From: Bacteriovoracaceae bacterium UBA3083
GTDB taxonomy: Bacteria; Bdellovibrionota; Bacteriovoracia; Bacteriovoracales; Bacteriovoracaceae
NCBI GenBank assembly: GCA_002366565.1
Contig: DFBJ01000005.1
Location: forward strand, 1-54,713
Reading direction: 5' to 3'
Length of the DNA: 54,713 bases
Position numbers and translations under genes: made by a program. Below are positions 15,348-23,481 of this stretch, piece by piece (the stretch's first letter is position 1; each line of letters opens with the position of its first letter). The notes beneath the pieces are model-generated. The model was not told where the DNA came from. It saw only the letters and a program-made list of their open reading frames with translations, and searched no databases.

Positions 15348-16919
15348 ATGATTAACTGGCAAGAAATTAGTGACCTACATGTAATCTCAAAACTAGAAGA
15401 GATTTTAAGTAAGTGGTTTGGAGTAGAGCAAATCTATTCTGATATGCACTATAAGATTAGAAGTGGCCATGTTGATAAAGGTTATGAATTTAAAAACCAT
15501 TTCTTCAAGGTTCAGATGCAAATGAATCATGGATACAACTACATGGGACAAGATGTAGAAAAAGTAACTGATGCACTTGAGGGAGAGGATGATAAGGCAA
15601 GGTCTTTTGATACTTTCTTTAAGCACGTTAAAGGTGTTGGAGCAAAAGTTGAAATTGGTGGTGAAGTTCTTGGGAGTGTTTTTGCATATCCATTTGTTTC
15701 AAGTTCAATAACTGAAGAAGAAGTTGAAGATATTAAGAAACATATGATTGCTGAGGGAGCTAATGAAGCAGATGCAAGTGCAGCTGTTGATGGGCTTAGA
15801 AGATTATTTCCTAGAGAAGTAGAGTACCTTCAGGAGTTAGTTGAGTTAGTAGCAGATGAAATTAAGACTTTTCACTCTGAGATATCAAAAAGAGAGACTA
15901 GAATTAAAGAGCTTAATTCTGAGCTTGGAGATAAGTACAGATATCATATGATGATTGGTAAATCGAAAGGTATGCAGCAGATATATAGACTACTTGAAAA
16001 AATCTCATCTTCAGAGTCATCTGTTTTGATTCAAGGTCAAAATGGTACGGGTAAGGAACTAGTTGCTAAGGCCATTCACTTTTACTCACCTAGAAAAGAA
16101 AAGCAATTTGTAGCACTTAACTGTTCTGCATTTAATGATAACCTTCTTGATTCAGAGCTATTTGGACACATGAAGGGCTCTTTTACAGGAGCGATAAAAG
16201 ATAAAGCCGGATTATTTGAAGTAGCAAATGGTGGAACTCTTTTCTTAGATGAGATTGGGGATACTTCACTGAGTATGCAAGTTAAGCTTCTAAGGGTACT
16301 TCAGGAAGGGACTTATCTTCCAGTTGGAGCACAAGGGCCAAAGAAGACAGATGTGAGAATCCTTGCGGCAACCAATAAAGATTTAAAAGCAATGATGGCA
16401 AGTGGTGAATTTAGAGAGGATTTATATTATAGAATAAATGTAATCAATGTTAATTTACCGGCCTTAAAAGACAGATCTGAAGACATCCCGATTCTAATGG
16501 ACCATTTCTTGAAAAAGAGATGTGATGAATCAGGTACGGCTATGAAGCAGTTCTCTAAGAAGTGTATGGAAATTCTACTAGATTACCACTGGCCTGGTAA
16601 CGTTAGAGAACTAGAGAATGAAATAGAGAGACTTGTTGTACTGGCTGGTGAGGATAAGATGATCACACCAGATTTACTAAGCCCAAGAATTTTAGAATCA
16701 GGTGATAAACCAATCGCTGTTGCGAGAGGAATAAACACTAATGGATCTCTAAAAGAAGCATTAGAAGAGCTGGAAGCAATGATGATTAAAGAAGGTCTGA
16801 AAAGATGTAATTACAATAAATCAAAATTGTCTAAAGAGCTTGGTGTTTCAAGAGCTTCTCTCATTATGAAGGTTGATAAGTATGACCTTGATAAGAGAAA
16901 GAAAGCTGCTGGTGAATAA
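15348..16919 (+). CDS. Sigma-54-dependent transcriptional activator
   Basis: This 523-residue protein activates sigma-54 RNA polymerase by ATP hydrolysis. An N-terminal sensor domain of about 165 residues is not recognisable to me and has no visible response-regulator Asp. A coiled coil of about 30 residues follows. The AAA+ domain has Walker A GQNGTGKE (about 229-236), the sigma-54 contact loop GSFTGA (about 277-282, usual form GAFTGA) and Walker B GGTLFLDEIGD. A Fis-type HTH lies at the end (SKLSKELGVSRASLIMKV). A GTG at 15330 is in frame, but ATG 15348 is preferred because GGAG (15337-15340) is seven bases away. Its target genes are unknown. Confidence 0.9.
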   Translation: MINWQEISDLHVISKLEEILSKWFGVEQIYSDMHYKIRSGHVDKGYEFKNHFFKVQMQMNHGYNYMGQDVEKVTDALEGEDDKARSFDTFFKHVKGVGAKVEIGGEVLGSVFAYPFVSSSITEEEVEDIKKHMIAEGANEADASAAVDGLRRLFPREVEYLQELVELVADEIKTFHSEISKRETRIKELNSELGDKYRYHMMIGKSKGMQQIYRLLEKISSSESSVLIQGQNGTGKELVAKAIHFYSPRKEKQFVALNCSAFNDNLLDSELFGHMKGSFTGAIKDKAGLFEVANGGTLFLDEIGDTSLSMQVKLLRVLQEGTYLPVGAQGPKKTDVRILAATNKDLKAMMASGEFREDLYYRINVINVNLPALKDRSEDIPILMDHFLKKRCDESGTAMKQFSKKCMEILLDYHWPGNVRELENEIERLVVLAGEDKMITPDLLSPRILESGDKPIAVARGINTNGSLKEALEELEAMMIKEGLKRCNYNKSKLSKELGVSRASLIMKVDKYDLDKRKKAAGE

Positions 16920-16948
16920 GTTATAAATATAAAATTAATGAATAATAT

Positions 16949-16975
16949 AAGCCTCCTTAATTGGAGGCTTTTTTT
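16949..16975 (+). terminator. Intrinsic terminator after the sigma-54 activator
   Basis: AAGCCTCC (16949-16956) pairs with GGAGGCTT (16963-16970), followed by TTTTT. It separates the activator gene from the carboxylase operon. Confidence 0.88.
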
Positions 16976-17064
16976 GTGAATAAAGCCGAAACTACCTGAT
17001 TTATAAAAGAATGCTGCGTTCCGTAAAATGACGCGTTCTGATAGTACTTTTAAATTCAAAACTG

Positions 17065-17070
17065 TATGAT
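17065..17070 (+). promoter_or_regulatory. Possible -10 box for the carboxylase-hfl operon
   Basis: TATGAT matches five of six bases of the -10 consensus and would put the start near 17077, about 19 bases before the pccB ATG. No good -35 box is visible at 16-18 bases, so the call is weak. Confidence 0.3.
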
Positions 17071-17095
17071 GTGGCCTCAATTTTTAGGAGGATTT

Positions 17096-18658
17096 ATGGA
17101 TACCGTTTTAGAACAAAAACGTTCTCTATTGCTAGAAAAAAGAACACAATCAGATCTTGGTGGTGGGGCTGCAAGAGTAGAAAAGCAACATTCACAAGGA
17201 AAATATACTGCACGCGAAAGAATCGAGAGATTAATCGATCCTGGAACTTTTATCGAATTTGATAAATTCGTTACTCATCGTTGTAAAGAATTCGGAATGG
17301 AGAAAACGGAATATCTTGGAGATGGAGTTGTAACAGGTATTGCAGAAATAAATGGTCAAAAAGTAGCTTTATACTCTCAAGATTTTACTTGCTGGGGTGG
17401 AGCTTTAGGTGAATATCACGCAAAGAAAATTTGTAAGATAATGGACTTCGCTCTAGCGAATAGAATTCCAATTATTGGTATGAATGATTCTGGTGGAGCA
17501 AGAATTCAAGAGGGTGTAGATGCTCTTGGTGGATATGCAGAAATCTTTTATAGAAATGTAAAATGTTCAGGAGTTATTCCGCAGATCTCATTAATTATGG
17601 GACCTTGTGCTGGTGGAGCAGTTTATTCTCCAGCGATCACTGACTTTATTTTCATGGTTGATAAGACATCGTATATGTTCGTAACTGGACCAGATGTTAT
17701 TAAGACAGTTACACATGAAGAGGTAACAAAAGAAGAGCTTGGTGGAGCAACAACACACAATGAAACTTCTGGTGTGGCACAATTTAATAGCCAAGATGAA
17801 GACGAGTGTTTTGAAAGAGTAAGAGAGTTACTTTCTTATCTTCCAGCAGCTTGTTATACAAAACCATCACCTAAGTACACAGCAGACCCTGTAAACAGAG
17901 ATAATACTAAGCTTAAAGAGTTAGTTCCTGCTAACCCTAAAAAGCCATACGACATGAATGAAATCATTCTTGATATCGTTGATGATTCTCACTTTTTAGA
18001 AGTACATAAGGGATGGGCTAAGAATATTATTGTTGGTTTCGCTTCTATTGGTGGAATTAAGATTGGTATTGTGGCCAACCAACCACAAATTCTTGCTGGA
18101 GTTTTAGATATTGATTCTTCATGTAAGGCCGCAAGATTTATTCGTTTCTGTGATTCATTTGATATTCCTATCTTATCACTTGTAGATGTTCCTGGGTTCC
18201 TACCTGGTACTGTTCAAGAGTATGGTGGAATAATTAAGCACGGATCAAAACTTCTTTATGCTTACGCAGATGCGACAGTTCCAATGATTACTTTAATCAC
18301 ACGTAAAGCTTACGGTGGTGCTTATGATGTAATGGCCTCAAAGCATATTAGATCAGACGTAAACCTTGCTTACCCTACAGGTGAAATTGCTGTTATGGGA
18401 GCTGATGGAGCCGTTAATATTGTTTTTAGAAATGAATTAAAAGGACTTGAAGGGAAAGCTTACGACGATAAAAAAGCAGAACTTGTTAAGAATTATGAAG
18501 ACCGTTTTGCTAATCCTTATAGAGCAGCAGAAAGAGGTTATGTAGACTCTGTAATTCTTCCTGAAGAAACAAGAGCACGTATCTATGAGTACTTAGTTGT
18601 TCTTAAGAACAAAGTTGTTGAAAACCCAAAAAGAAAACACGGGAATATTCAATTATGA
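17096..18658 (+). CDS. pccB: Acyl-CoA carboxylase carboxyltransferase subunit, probably propionyl-CoA carboxylase beta
   Basis: This 520-residue protein moves the carboxyl group from biotin to an acyl-CoA. It has the crotonase-like carboxyltransferase pattern: RIPIIGMNDSGGARIQEGVDALGG, GPCAGGAVYSPAITDF, VDVPGFLPGTVQEYGGIIKHG and KAYGGAYDVMASKH. Acceptance of propionyl-CoA is inferred from methylmalonyl-CoA mutase and MeaB elsewhere in the window and from the pccB-type length. ATG 17096 follows AGGAGG (17087-17092); an in-frame ATG at 17066 is rejected. It ends in ATGA overlap with the biotin carboxylase gene. Confidence 0.92.
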   Translation: MDTVLEQKRSLLLEKRTQSDLGGGAARVEKQHSQGKYTARERIERLIDPGTFIEFDKFVTHRCKEFGMEKTEYLGDGVVTGIAEINGQKVALYSQDFTCWGGALGEYHAKKICKIMDFALANRIPIIGMNDSGGARIQEGVDALGGYAEIFYRNVKCSGVIPQISLIMGPCAGGAVYSPAITDFIFMVDKTSYMFVTGPDVIKTVTHEEVTKEELGGATTHNETSGVAQFNSQDEDECFERVRELLSYLPAACYTKPSPKYTADPVNRDNTKLKELVPANPKKPYDMNEIILDIVDDSHFLEVHKGWAKNIIVGFASIGGIKIGIVANQPQILAGVLDIDSSCKAARFIRFCDSFDIPILSLVDVPGFLPGTVQEYGGIIKHGSKLLYAYADATVPMITLITRKAYGGAYDVMASKHIRSDVNLAYPTGEIAVMGADGAVNIVFRNELKGLEGKAYDDKKAELVKNYEDRFANPYRAAERGYVDSVILPEETRARIYEYLVVLKNKVVENPKRKHGNIQL

Positions 18659-20103
18659 TCAGACAACCGGAAAATAAGAGTAGAAGGATTTTAATTACTA
18701 ACCGTGGAGAAATAGCTTCTCGTATAGCAAAAGCTTGTAGAGAGCTAGGTCACACGGCAATTGGAATTTGGACAGATAATGAAGTTCATGCAACACACCT
18801 TCAGTTTTGTGATGAGTGGGTACATCTTGCGGGAAGTACTAATGCTGAAACTTATTTAAATGTTGAAAACCTTGTAAAAGTAATTAAAGAAAATAATGTA
18901 GATGCTGTTCACCCAGGGTATGGATTTTTATCTGAAAATGCAGACTTCGCTAAACGTATGGAAGATGAAGGTATTACTTTTATTGGACCAAATGTTGAGT
19001 GCATCAAAGTGATGGGTGATAAAGCAACATCCAAACAACTTGCTAATAAAGTAGGTATTCCAACTGTTCCAGGAACAGATAAAGCCGTTAAATCTGTAGA
19101 TGAAGCTGTAGAGGTTTCAGGAAAGATTGGTTATCCAGTACTACTTAAAGCCGTTGCCGGTGGTGGTGGTAGAGGAATGAGAGCTTGTGCAAATGAAGAA
19201 GAAGTTCGCGCAAACTTTGAGGCCGTAGGTAGAGAGTCACTTGCTGCATTTAATAATGGTGATCTATTAGTTGAAAAACTAATCGTAAACCCAAGACATA
19301 TTGAAGTTCAAATTCTTGCAGATAAGAATGGTAATGTTTATCACTTCTTTGAAAGAGAATGTTCAATTCAAAGACGTCACCAGAAAATTATTGAAGAAGC
19401 TCCTTCTCCTTTTATTGGAGAAGATGAAGAGCTTAGACAAGATGTTTGTAATACTGCTGTAAAGCTTGCTAAGGCCGTAAACTATGATTCTGCAGGAACT
19501 GTAGAGTTTATCATGGGTGAAGATAAGAGCTTTTATTTCCTCGAAATGAATACTCGTATTCAGGTTGAGCATCCTATAACTGAAGAAATAACAGGAATAG
19601 ATCTAATCGTTTGTATGATTCAATCTGCTCTTGGTGATGATTTAGGTTTCCCTGGACAGGATTTTATTAAAAGGTCTGGACACGCTATTGAGTGTAGAAT
19701 TTGTGCGGAAGATCCAATTACAATGTTGCCAGCTCCTGGGATTGTAACAGGATTTGAAACAAATTTTCCTCAAGGTATTCGTTTTGATCATTGTCTTTAT
19801 AAAGGACTTAACGTTACTCCAGATTTTGACCCTATGGTAGGAAAACTAGTTTCAAAAGGAATCATTCGTGACGTTGCTGTAAGAAAGATGAAAGCAGCAC
19901 TTAATGGATTATTCATTGAGGGTTTAAAAACTAATAAACCTCTCCTTTCTGTAATTATGGATAATGAAAACTTTATTGATGGTAAGTATTCAACTGACTT
20001 CATAAAAGTTGAAAATCCAAATGAGCAAGTAGATACAGGCTTAAATCATATGAGATTCTACAAAATGCTAGCAGCTGTTGAAGCTAGAAGGATGGGTATG
20101 TAG
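18655..20103 (+). CDS. pccA: Biotin carboxylase subunit of the acyl-CoA carboxylase
   Basis: This 482-residue ATP-grasp enzyme carboxylates biotin using ATP and bicarbonate. It shows NRGEIASRIAKACRELG, HPGYGFLSENADFA, the glycine-rich KAVAGGGGRGMRACA loop and MNTRIQVEHPITEEITGIDL with the catalytic Glu-His region. The biotin carrier is not fused; it is the next gene. ATG overlaps the pccB stop by four bases (ATGA), showing translational coupling. Confidence 0.93.
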   Translation: MIRQPENKSRRILITNRGEIASRIAKACRELGHTAIGIWTDNEVHATHLQFCDEWVHLAGSTNAETYLNVENLVKVIKENNVDAVHPGYGFLSENADFAKRMEDEGITFIGPNVECIKVMGDKATSKQLANKVGIPTVPGTDKAVKSVDEAVEVSGKIGYPVLLKAVAGGGGRGMRACANEEEVRANFEAVGRESLAAFNNGDLLVEKLIVNPRHIEVQILADKNGNVYHFFERECSIQRRHQKIIEEAPSPFIGEDEELRQDVCNTAVKLAKAVNYDSAGTVEFIMGEDKSFYFLEMNTRIQVEHPITEEITGIDLIVCMIQSALGDDLGFPGQDFIKRSGHAIECRICAEDPITMLPAPGIVTGFETNFPQGIRFDHCLYKGLNVTPDFDPMVGKLVSKGIIRDVAVRKMKAALNGLFIEGLKTNKPLLSVIMDNENFIDGKYSTDFIKVENPNEQVDTGLNHMRFYKMLAAVEARRMGM

Positions 20104-20105
20104 TC

Positions 20106-20618
20106 ATGAGAACTTATCTAATAGATGAAGAAAAAAATGAAGTGATTGTTGATCTAACTAGAACAAAGGTTCACTCTAGTGAGCTTGTAGAGTTTGATTA
20201 CTCTACAATTGAAGACAATGAGCTTATTGAAAAAAAGACTATCTTTGTAAGACAGCTTTGTGGGCAATACTTTGTATCAGAAGATAATAAGCGTTGGGTA
20301 AAGGTCTCTAGACAAGATCTTCCTTCAAAGATGCTTAATGTAAACAGAGTTTTTGATGTTTATAGAGGTTACAAACCATCTGGTCTTAGTGGTGGTAATG
20401 AAGGTGAACTTCTAACTCAAATGCCAGGAAAGATTGTTAAGATTATGGCCTCAGTAGGTGATACTGTTGAAGCTGGACAAACACTAATTATTTTAGAGGC
20501 CATGAAAATGGAGAATGAAATTAAATGTGGTGTTAATGGTACGGTAAAAGAAATACATGTTTCAGAAGGTGATGCGTTAGATCAAGGTGTTCTAATGGTC
20601 GAAATCGAAGCTAATTAA
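20106..20618 (+). CDS. Biotin carboxyl carrier protein
   Basis: This 170-residue protein ends in a biotinyl domain (about 100-168) with the attachment motif EAMKMEN; the biotinylated lysine is Lys134. The N-terminal 95 residues form a separate domain with no sequence signature I recognise. It may hold the carrier to the two catalytic subunits, much as the BT domain does in propionyl-CoA carboxylase. It starts two bases after the biotin carboxylase stop. Together the three genes encode a complete biotin-dependent carboxylase. Confidence 0.92.
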   Translation: MRTYLIDEEKNEVIVDLTRTKVHSSELVEFDYSTIEDNELIEKKTIFVRQLCGQYFVSEDNKRWVKVSRQDLPSKMLNVNRVFDVYRGYKPSGLSGGNEGELLTQMPGKIVKIMASVGDTVEAGQTLIILEAMKMENEIKCGVNGTVKEIHVSEGDALDQGVLMVEIEAN

Positions 20619-20627
20619 GGAGAGGCA

Positions 20628-21635
20628 ATGTCCTTTAATAATGGAAATAATCCAAATGACTTCATTAACGATATTGATCGTATGAAGAATGAATTCAAAA
20701 ATGGAGCTAAGTTTTTAGGCCCATTAATCGTCGTTATCCTGATAGCAATTGGAGGGTTTACGTCCTTCTATACTGTTGAGCCCGATGAAGAAGCTGTAGT
20801 CATTAGATTTGGGAAATATCTAACAACAACTTCTCCTGGGCTACATTTCAAAGTTCCTATGGGAGTTGATCAGGTTATTAAAGTAAAGACAAAGCGTGTT
20901 CTTCAGGCAGAGTTTGGGTTTAGAACACAAGATACAAGATCTAGAAGAACAACTTACTCATCTAAAAATTATAGATATGAATCTTTAATGCTTACAGGTG
21001 ACCTAAACGTTGCAGATGTTGAATGGGCAGTTCAATTTCAAATCGCAGACCCATTTAAGTACCTATTTCAGACTTCTTCTCCAGAAACAAATATTAGAGA
21101 TGTCTCTGAGTCAATAATGAGGAGAGTTGTTGGTGATAGATCTGTAACTGATATTCTTACAACAGGAAAAGTCGAGATTGAAACTAGAGCTCTTGTATTA
21201 ATGCAAGAAGTTTTAAATAAATACGATATGGGAGTAAGGATTGTGACTGTTAAGTTACAAGATGTGAATCCTCCAGAAGTTGTTAAGCCTTCATTTAATG
21301 AAGTTAACGAAGCTAAGCAAGAGCAAGAGAAGGCCATAAATCAAGCTGAAGGTGAATATAATAAGATTATTCCAGAGGCAAGAGGTAAGGCTCAGAAATT
21401 AATAAGTGAAGCTGAAGGTTATGCTAGTGCTCAGGTCAATAGATCAATGGGTGATGCTGAGAAGTTTACAGCAATCTTCAAAGAATATAAGAGAGCACCA
21501 CAGGTAACAAGAAAGAGAATCTACCTTGAAACAATGTCTACAATTTTTAAAAAGTTTGAAAACATCACTGTTGTAGACCCTGAGGTTAAAGGATTACTTC
21601 CTGTTTTTAATAAATCATTAGGAGGGGGTAAGTAA
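20628..21635 (+). CDS. hflK: HflK, SPFH-family FtsH-associated membrane protein
   Basis: This 335-residue protein has one transmembrane segment (about 30-48), then the SPFH/band-7 domain (FYTVEPDEEAVVIRFGKYL, PGLHFKVPMG) and a charged coiled-coil region (NEAKQEQEKAINQAEGEYNK). HflK and HflC form a cage around FtsH protease in the inner membrane and limit access to membrane substrates. It starts behind GGAGAGG, ten bases after the biotin carrier gene, and its stop shares one base with hflC. Confidence 0.92.
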   Translation: MSFNNGNNPNDFINDIDRMKNEFKNGAKFLGPLIVVILIAIGGFTSFYTVEPDEEAVVIRFGKYLTTTSPGLHFKVPMGVDQVIKVKTKRVLQAEFGFRTQDTRSRRTTYSSKNYRYESLMLTGDLNVADVEWAVQFQIADPFKYLFQTSSPETNIRDVSESIMRRVVGDRSVTDILTTGKVEIETRALVLMQEVLNKYDMGVRIVTVKLQDVNPPEVVKPSFNEVNEAKQEQEKAINQAEGEYNKIIPEARGKAQKLISEAEGYASAQVNRSMGDAEKFTAIFKEYKRAPQVTRKRIYLETMSTIFKKFENITVVDPEVKGLLPVFNKSLGGGK

Positions 21636-22612
21636 TGAAAAGTAAAATAATAGCACCACTCATTATCGTTGTTTTTGGACTTATTATAGTCGGTAAGTCT
21701 TCCCTTTTTATTCTACACGAAGGTCGTCAGGCCATCATTACAGAATTTGGTAAGCCAGTTGGTAAGCCTAAAACAGAAGCAGGACTTCATTTCAAAAAGC
21801 CTTTTGTTCAAGAAGTTCGCTATGTAGATAAGAGAATCTTATCTTGGGATGGAATGCCAAATCAAATACCAACTAAAGATAAGAAATTTATCAAAGTTGA
21901 TACAACTGCAAGGTATAGAATTACTGATGCTCTTAAGTTTATCCAGACTGTTAGAAATAAGAGTGGAGCAAAGGCAAGACTTGATACAATTTTAGATTCA
22001 GCAACAAGAAATATTATCTCATCTCACAACCTTGTAGAGGCCGTGAGAAATACAAACTCGATAATTGAGAAAATTAAAAAAGAAAAAGAAGAAATAGCTG
22101 AAAAAGTTAAAAATGGTCAAAACTATGTTGAGGAAGGTGTGACTGGAGAGATTGAGAAAATCTTTACTGGTAGAGAACAGCTAAGTCATCTTATAGTTGA
22201 AAAGGCTGATGGAGAACTTAGTGCCTTTGGTATTGAGTTAATCGATGTACAACTTAGAAGAATTTCTTATGAAGAGTCTGTTGAAAAGAAAGTATACGAA
22301 AGAATGATTTCTGAAAGACAGAGAATTGCTCAAAAAATTAGATCAATTGGTTCTGGTGAAAAAGCAAAGATTGAAGGTAGGCTTCAAAGAGATTTAAGAA
22401 GAATTCAATCGGAAGCTTATAGAAAAGCACAAAAAATTCGTGGTGAAGGTGAAGCAAAGGCATCTGCAATTTATGCAAAAGCTTTTAATAAAGGACCTAA
22501 ATTTTACGAATTTATAAAGTCGATGGAAGTGTATCAGTCATCTTTAAAAGAGAAGACTAACTTTATTATTTCATCAGATTCAGAATTTTTAAAACACCTT
22601 AAAGGTAGATAA
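21635..22612 (+). CDS. hflC: HflC, partner of HflK
   Basis: This 325-residue protein has an N-terminal transmembrane segment (about 5-22) and an SPFH domain with HEGRQAIITEFGKPVGKPKTEAGLHFKKPF. A coiled coil (KIEGRLQRDLRRIQSEAYRKAQ) precedes GEGEAKASAIYAKAF, and the end is NFIISSDSEFLKHL. It is slightly longer than usual, with a Lys/Glu-rich insertion around 145-165. It overlaps hflK by one base and the next gene by one base. Confidence 0.92.
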   Translation: MKSKIIAPLIIVVFGLIIVGKSSLFILHEGRQAIITEFGKPVGKPKTEAGLHFKKPFVQEVRYVDKRILSWDGMPNQIPTKDKKFIKVDTTARYRITDALKFIQTVRNKSGAKARLDTILDSATRNIISSHNLVEAVRNTNSIIEKIKKEKEEIAEKVKNGQNYVEEGVTGEIEKIFTGREQLSHLIVEKADGELSAFGIELIDVQLRRISYEESVEKKVYERMISERQRIAQKIRSIGSGEKAKIEGRLQRDLRRIQSEAYRKAQKIRGEGEAKASAIYAKAFNKGPKFYEFIKSMEVYQSSLKEKTNFIISSDSEFLKHLKGR

Positions 22613-23232
22613 TGATTGAATATGTAGTTGCTCAAAGTCCAGATGATAGAGTTTTATCTAAAGCAAGTGAGATCCTTAGAGCCGGTGGACTAGTCTGTTA
22701 CCCAACAGATACTAACTGGCTTATAGTTTGTGACCCCTTTAATAAGAAAGGGGTTGAAAAACTATATAGAATAAAGAATGAAGGACCTCTTAAGCACTAC
22801 AGTTTGATTTGTGACACGATCTCTAGAGCGGTTGAAATTGCATTTATTCATGATAGTGCTTTTAAAATGATTCGAAAGAAAGTTCCTGGTCATTATACTT
22901 TTATTTTTGAAGCTAAAAAGAAAATTACAAGAGCTGTTCAAGCAAATAAGAATAACAAAGAGGTCGGGGTAAGGTTTTGCCCTGATCTAATATCCCAAAA
23001 CTTAATTAAAGCTCATGGTGATGTTCTTCTTTCAACTCATATTACTCCTGAGATATTAGGTCTTAGTGAGGGAGAAGAGTTCTATAGCTATCAAATAGAG
23101 GAAGCTTTTAGAGGTCCTCTCGATATGATTATAGACCCTGGGGAATACGACTTTGTTGGAGAGTCAACAATCGTAGACTTAAGAGTAGAAGGGGAAGTTG
23201 AAGTCATTCGTATGGGATCAGGTCCTTGGTAA
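22612..23232 (+). CDS. YciO-like member of the Sua5/YrdC family
   Basis: This 206-residue cytoplasmic protein resembles YciO more than threonylcarbamoyl-AMP synthase proper. It has ILRAGGLVCYPTDTNWLIVC, GVEKLYRIKN, PGHYTFIF and the ending GESTIVDLR. The YrdC fold binds ATP and RNA, and true family enzymes make threonylcarbamoyl-AMP for tRNA t6A. In YciO this activity is weak or undefined. The gene overlaps hflC and the following tiny gene by one base at each end (TAATG). Confidence 0.82.
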   Translation: MIEYVVAQSPDDRVLSKASEILRAGGLVCYPTDTNWLIVCDPFNKKGVEKLYRIKNEGPLKHYSLICDTISRAVEIAFIHDSAFKMIRKKVPGHYTFIFEAKKKITRAVQANKNNKEVGVRFCPDLISQNLIKAHGDVLLSTHITPEILGLSEGEEFYSYQIEEAFRGPLDMIIDPGEYDFVGESTIVDLRVEGEVEVIRMGSGPW

Positions 23233-23345
23233 TGAGTAAGCGACCTCTGAATCGAAAAAGAATAGCAATAAAACTCACTCTTTTGATTATAGTTTTATAT
23301 TTTTGGTATCACCTATACCAGTCTATGCTAAGTGCTGGAAAGTAG
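23232..23345 (+). CDS. Small single-pass membrane protein (37 residues), unknown function
   Basis: The ORF encodes MSKRPLNRKRIAIKLTLLII and ends at TAG 23343-23345. A basic N-terminus (KRPLNRKR) precedes one hydrophobic segment (about 15-30) with aromatic residues YFWYHLY. Its ATG overlaps the YciO-like stop by one base, so it appears coupled to the hfl operon. It could be a helper for HflKC/FtsH by analogy with small membrane regulators, but no homology is recognised. Confidence 0.6.
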   Translation: MSKRPLNRKRIAIKLTLLIIVLYFWYHLYQSMLSAGK

Positions 23346-23421
23346 TACTTAGCCATTTCTCCTTTTTACAATTCTAGGACTGCTCAATCTTTATACACAC
23401 TGAGGAGTCTTTACATGGTTC

Positions 23422-23469
23422 ATAGATTAATTTCCATAAAATCAATAGAATAAGTTAATTAATCTATTG
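23422..23469 (+). promoter_or_regulatory. Alternative RNA stems ahead of the 550-residue exported protein
   Basis: ATAGATTAATT (23422-23432) is complementary to AATTAATCTAT (23457-23467). CAATAGA (23443-23449) is complementary to TCTATTG (23463-23469). The second arms overlap, so only one stem can form at a time, and the last base of the second one is the first G of the GAGG ribosome site (23469-23472). Confidence 0.4.
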
Positions 23470-23481
23470 AGGATAAAAACT

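Noticed and set aside
16811..17080. Minus-strand frame across the terminator before pccB
   Set aside because: It spans the sigma-54 gene end, a strong terminator and the pccB promoter zone; no ribosome site and no domain.
17066..17095. ATG at 17066 as the pccB start
   Set aside because: AGGAGG at 17087-17092 is correctly placed for ATG 17096, and the added residues are not family-like.
23467..23481. TTG at 23467 as the start of the 550-residue exported protein
   Set aside because: GAGG overlaps this codon and fits ATG 23482 better; the signal peptide begins at the latter.
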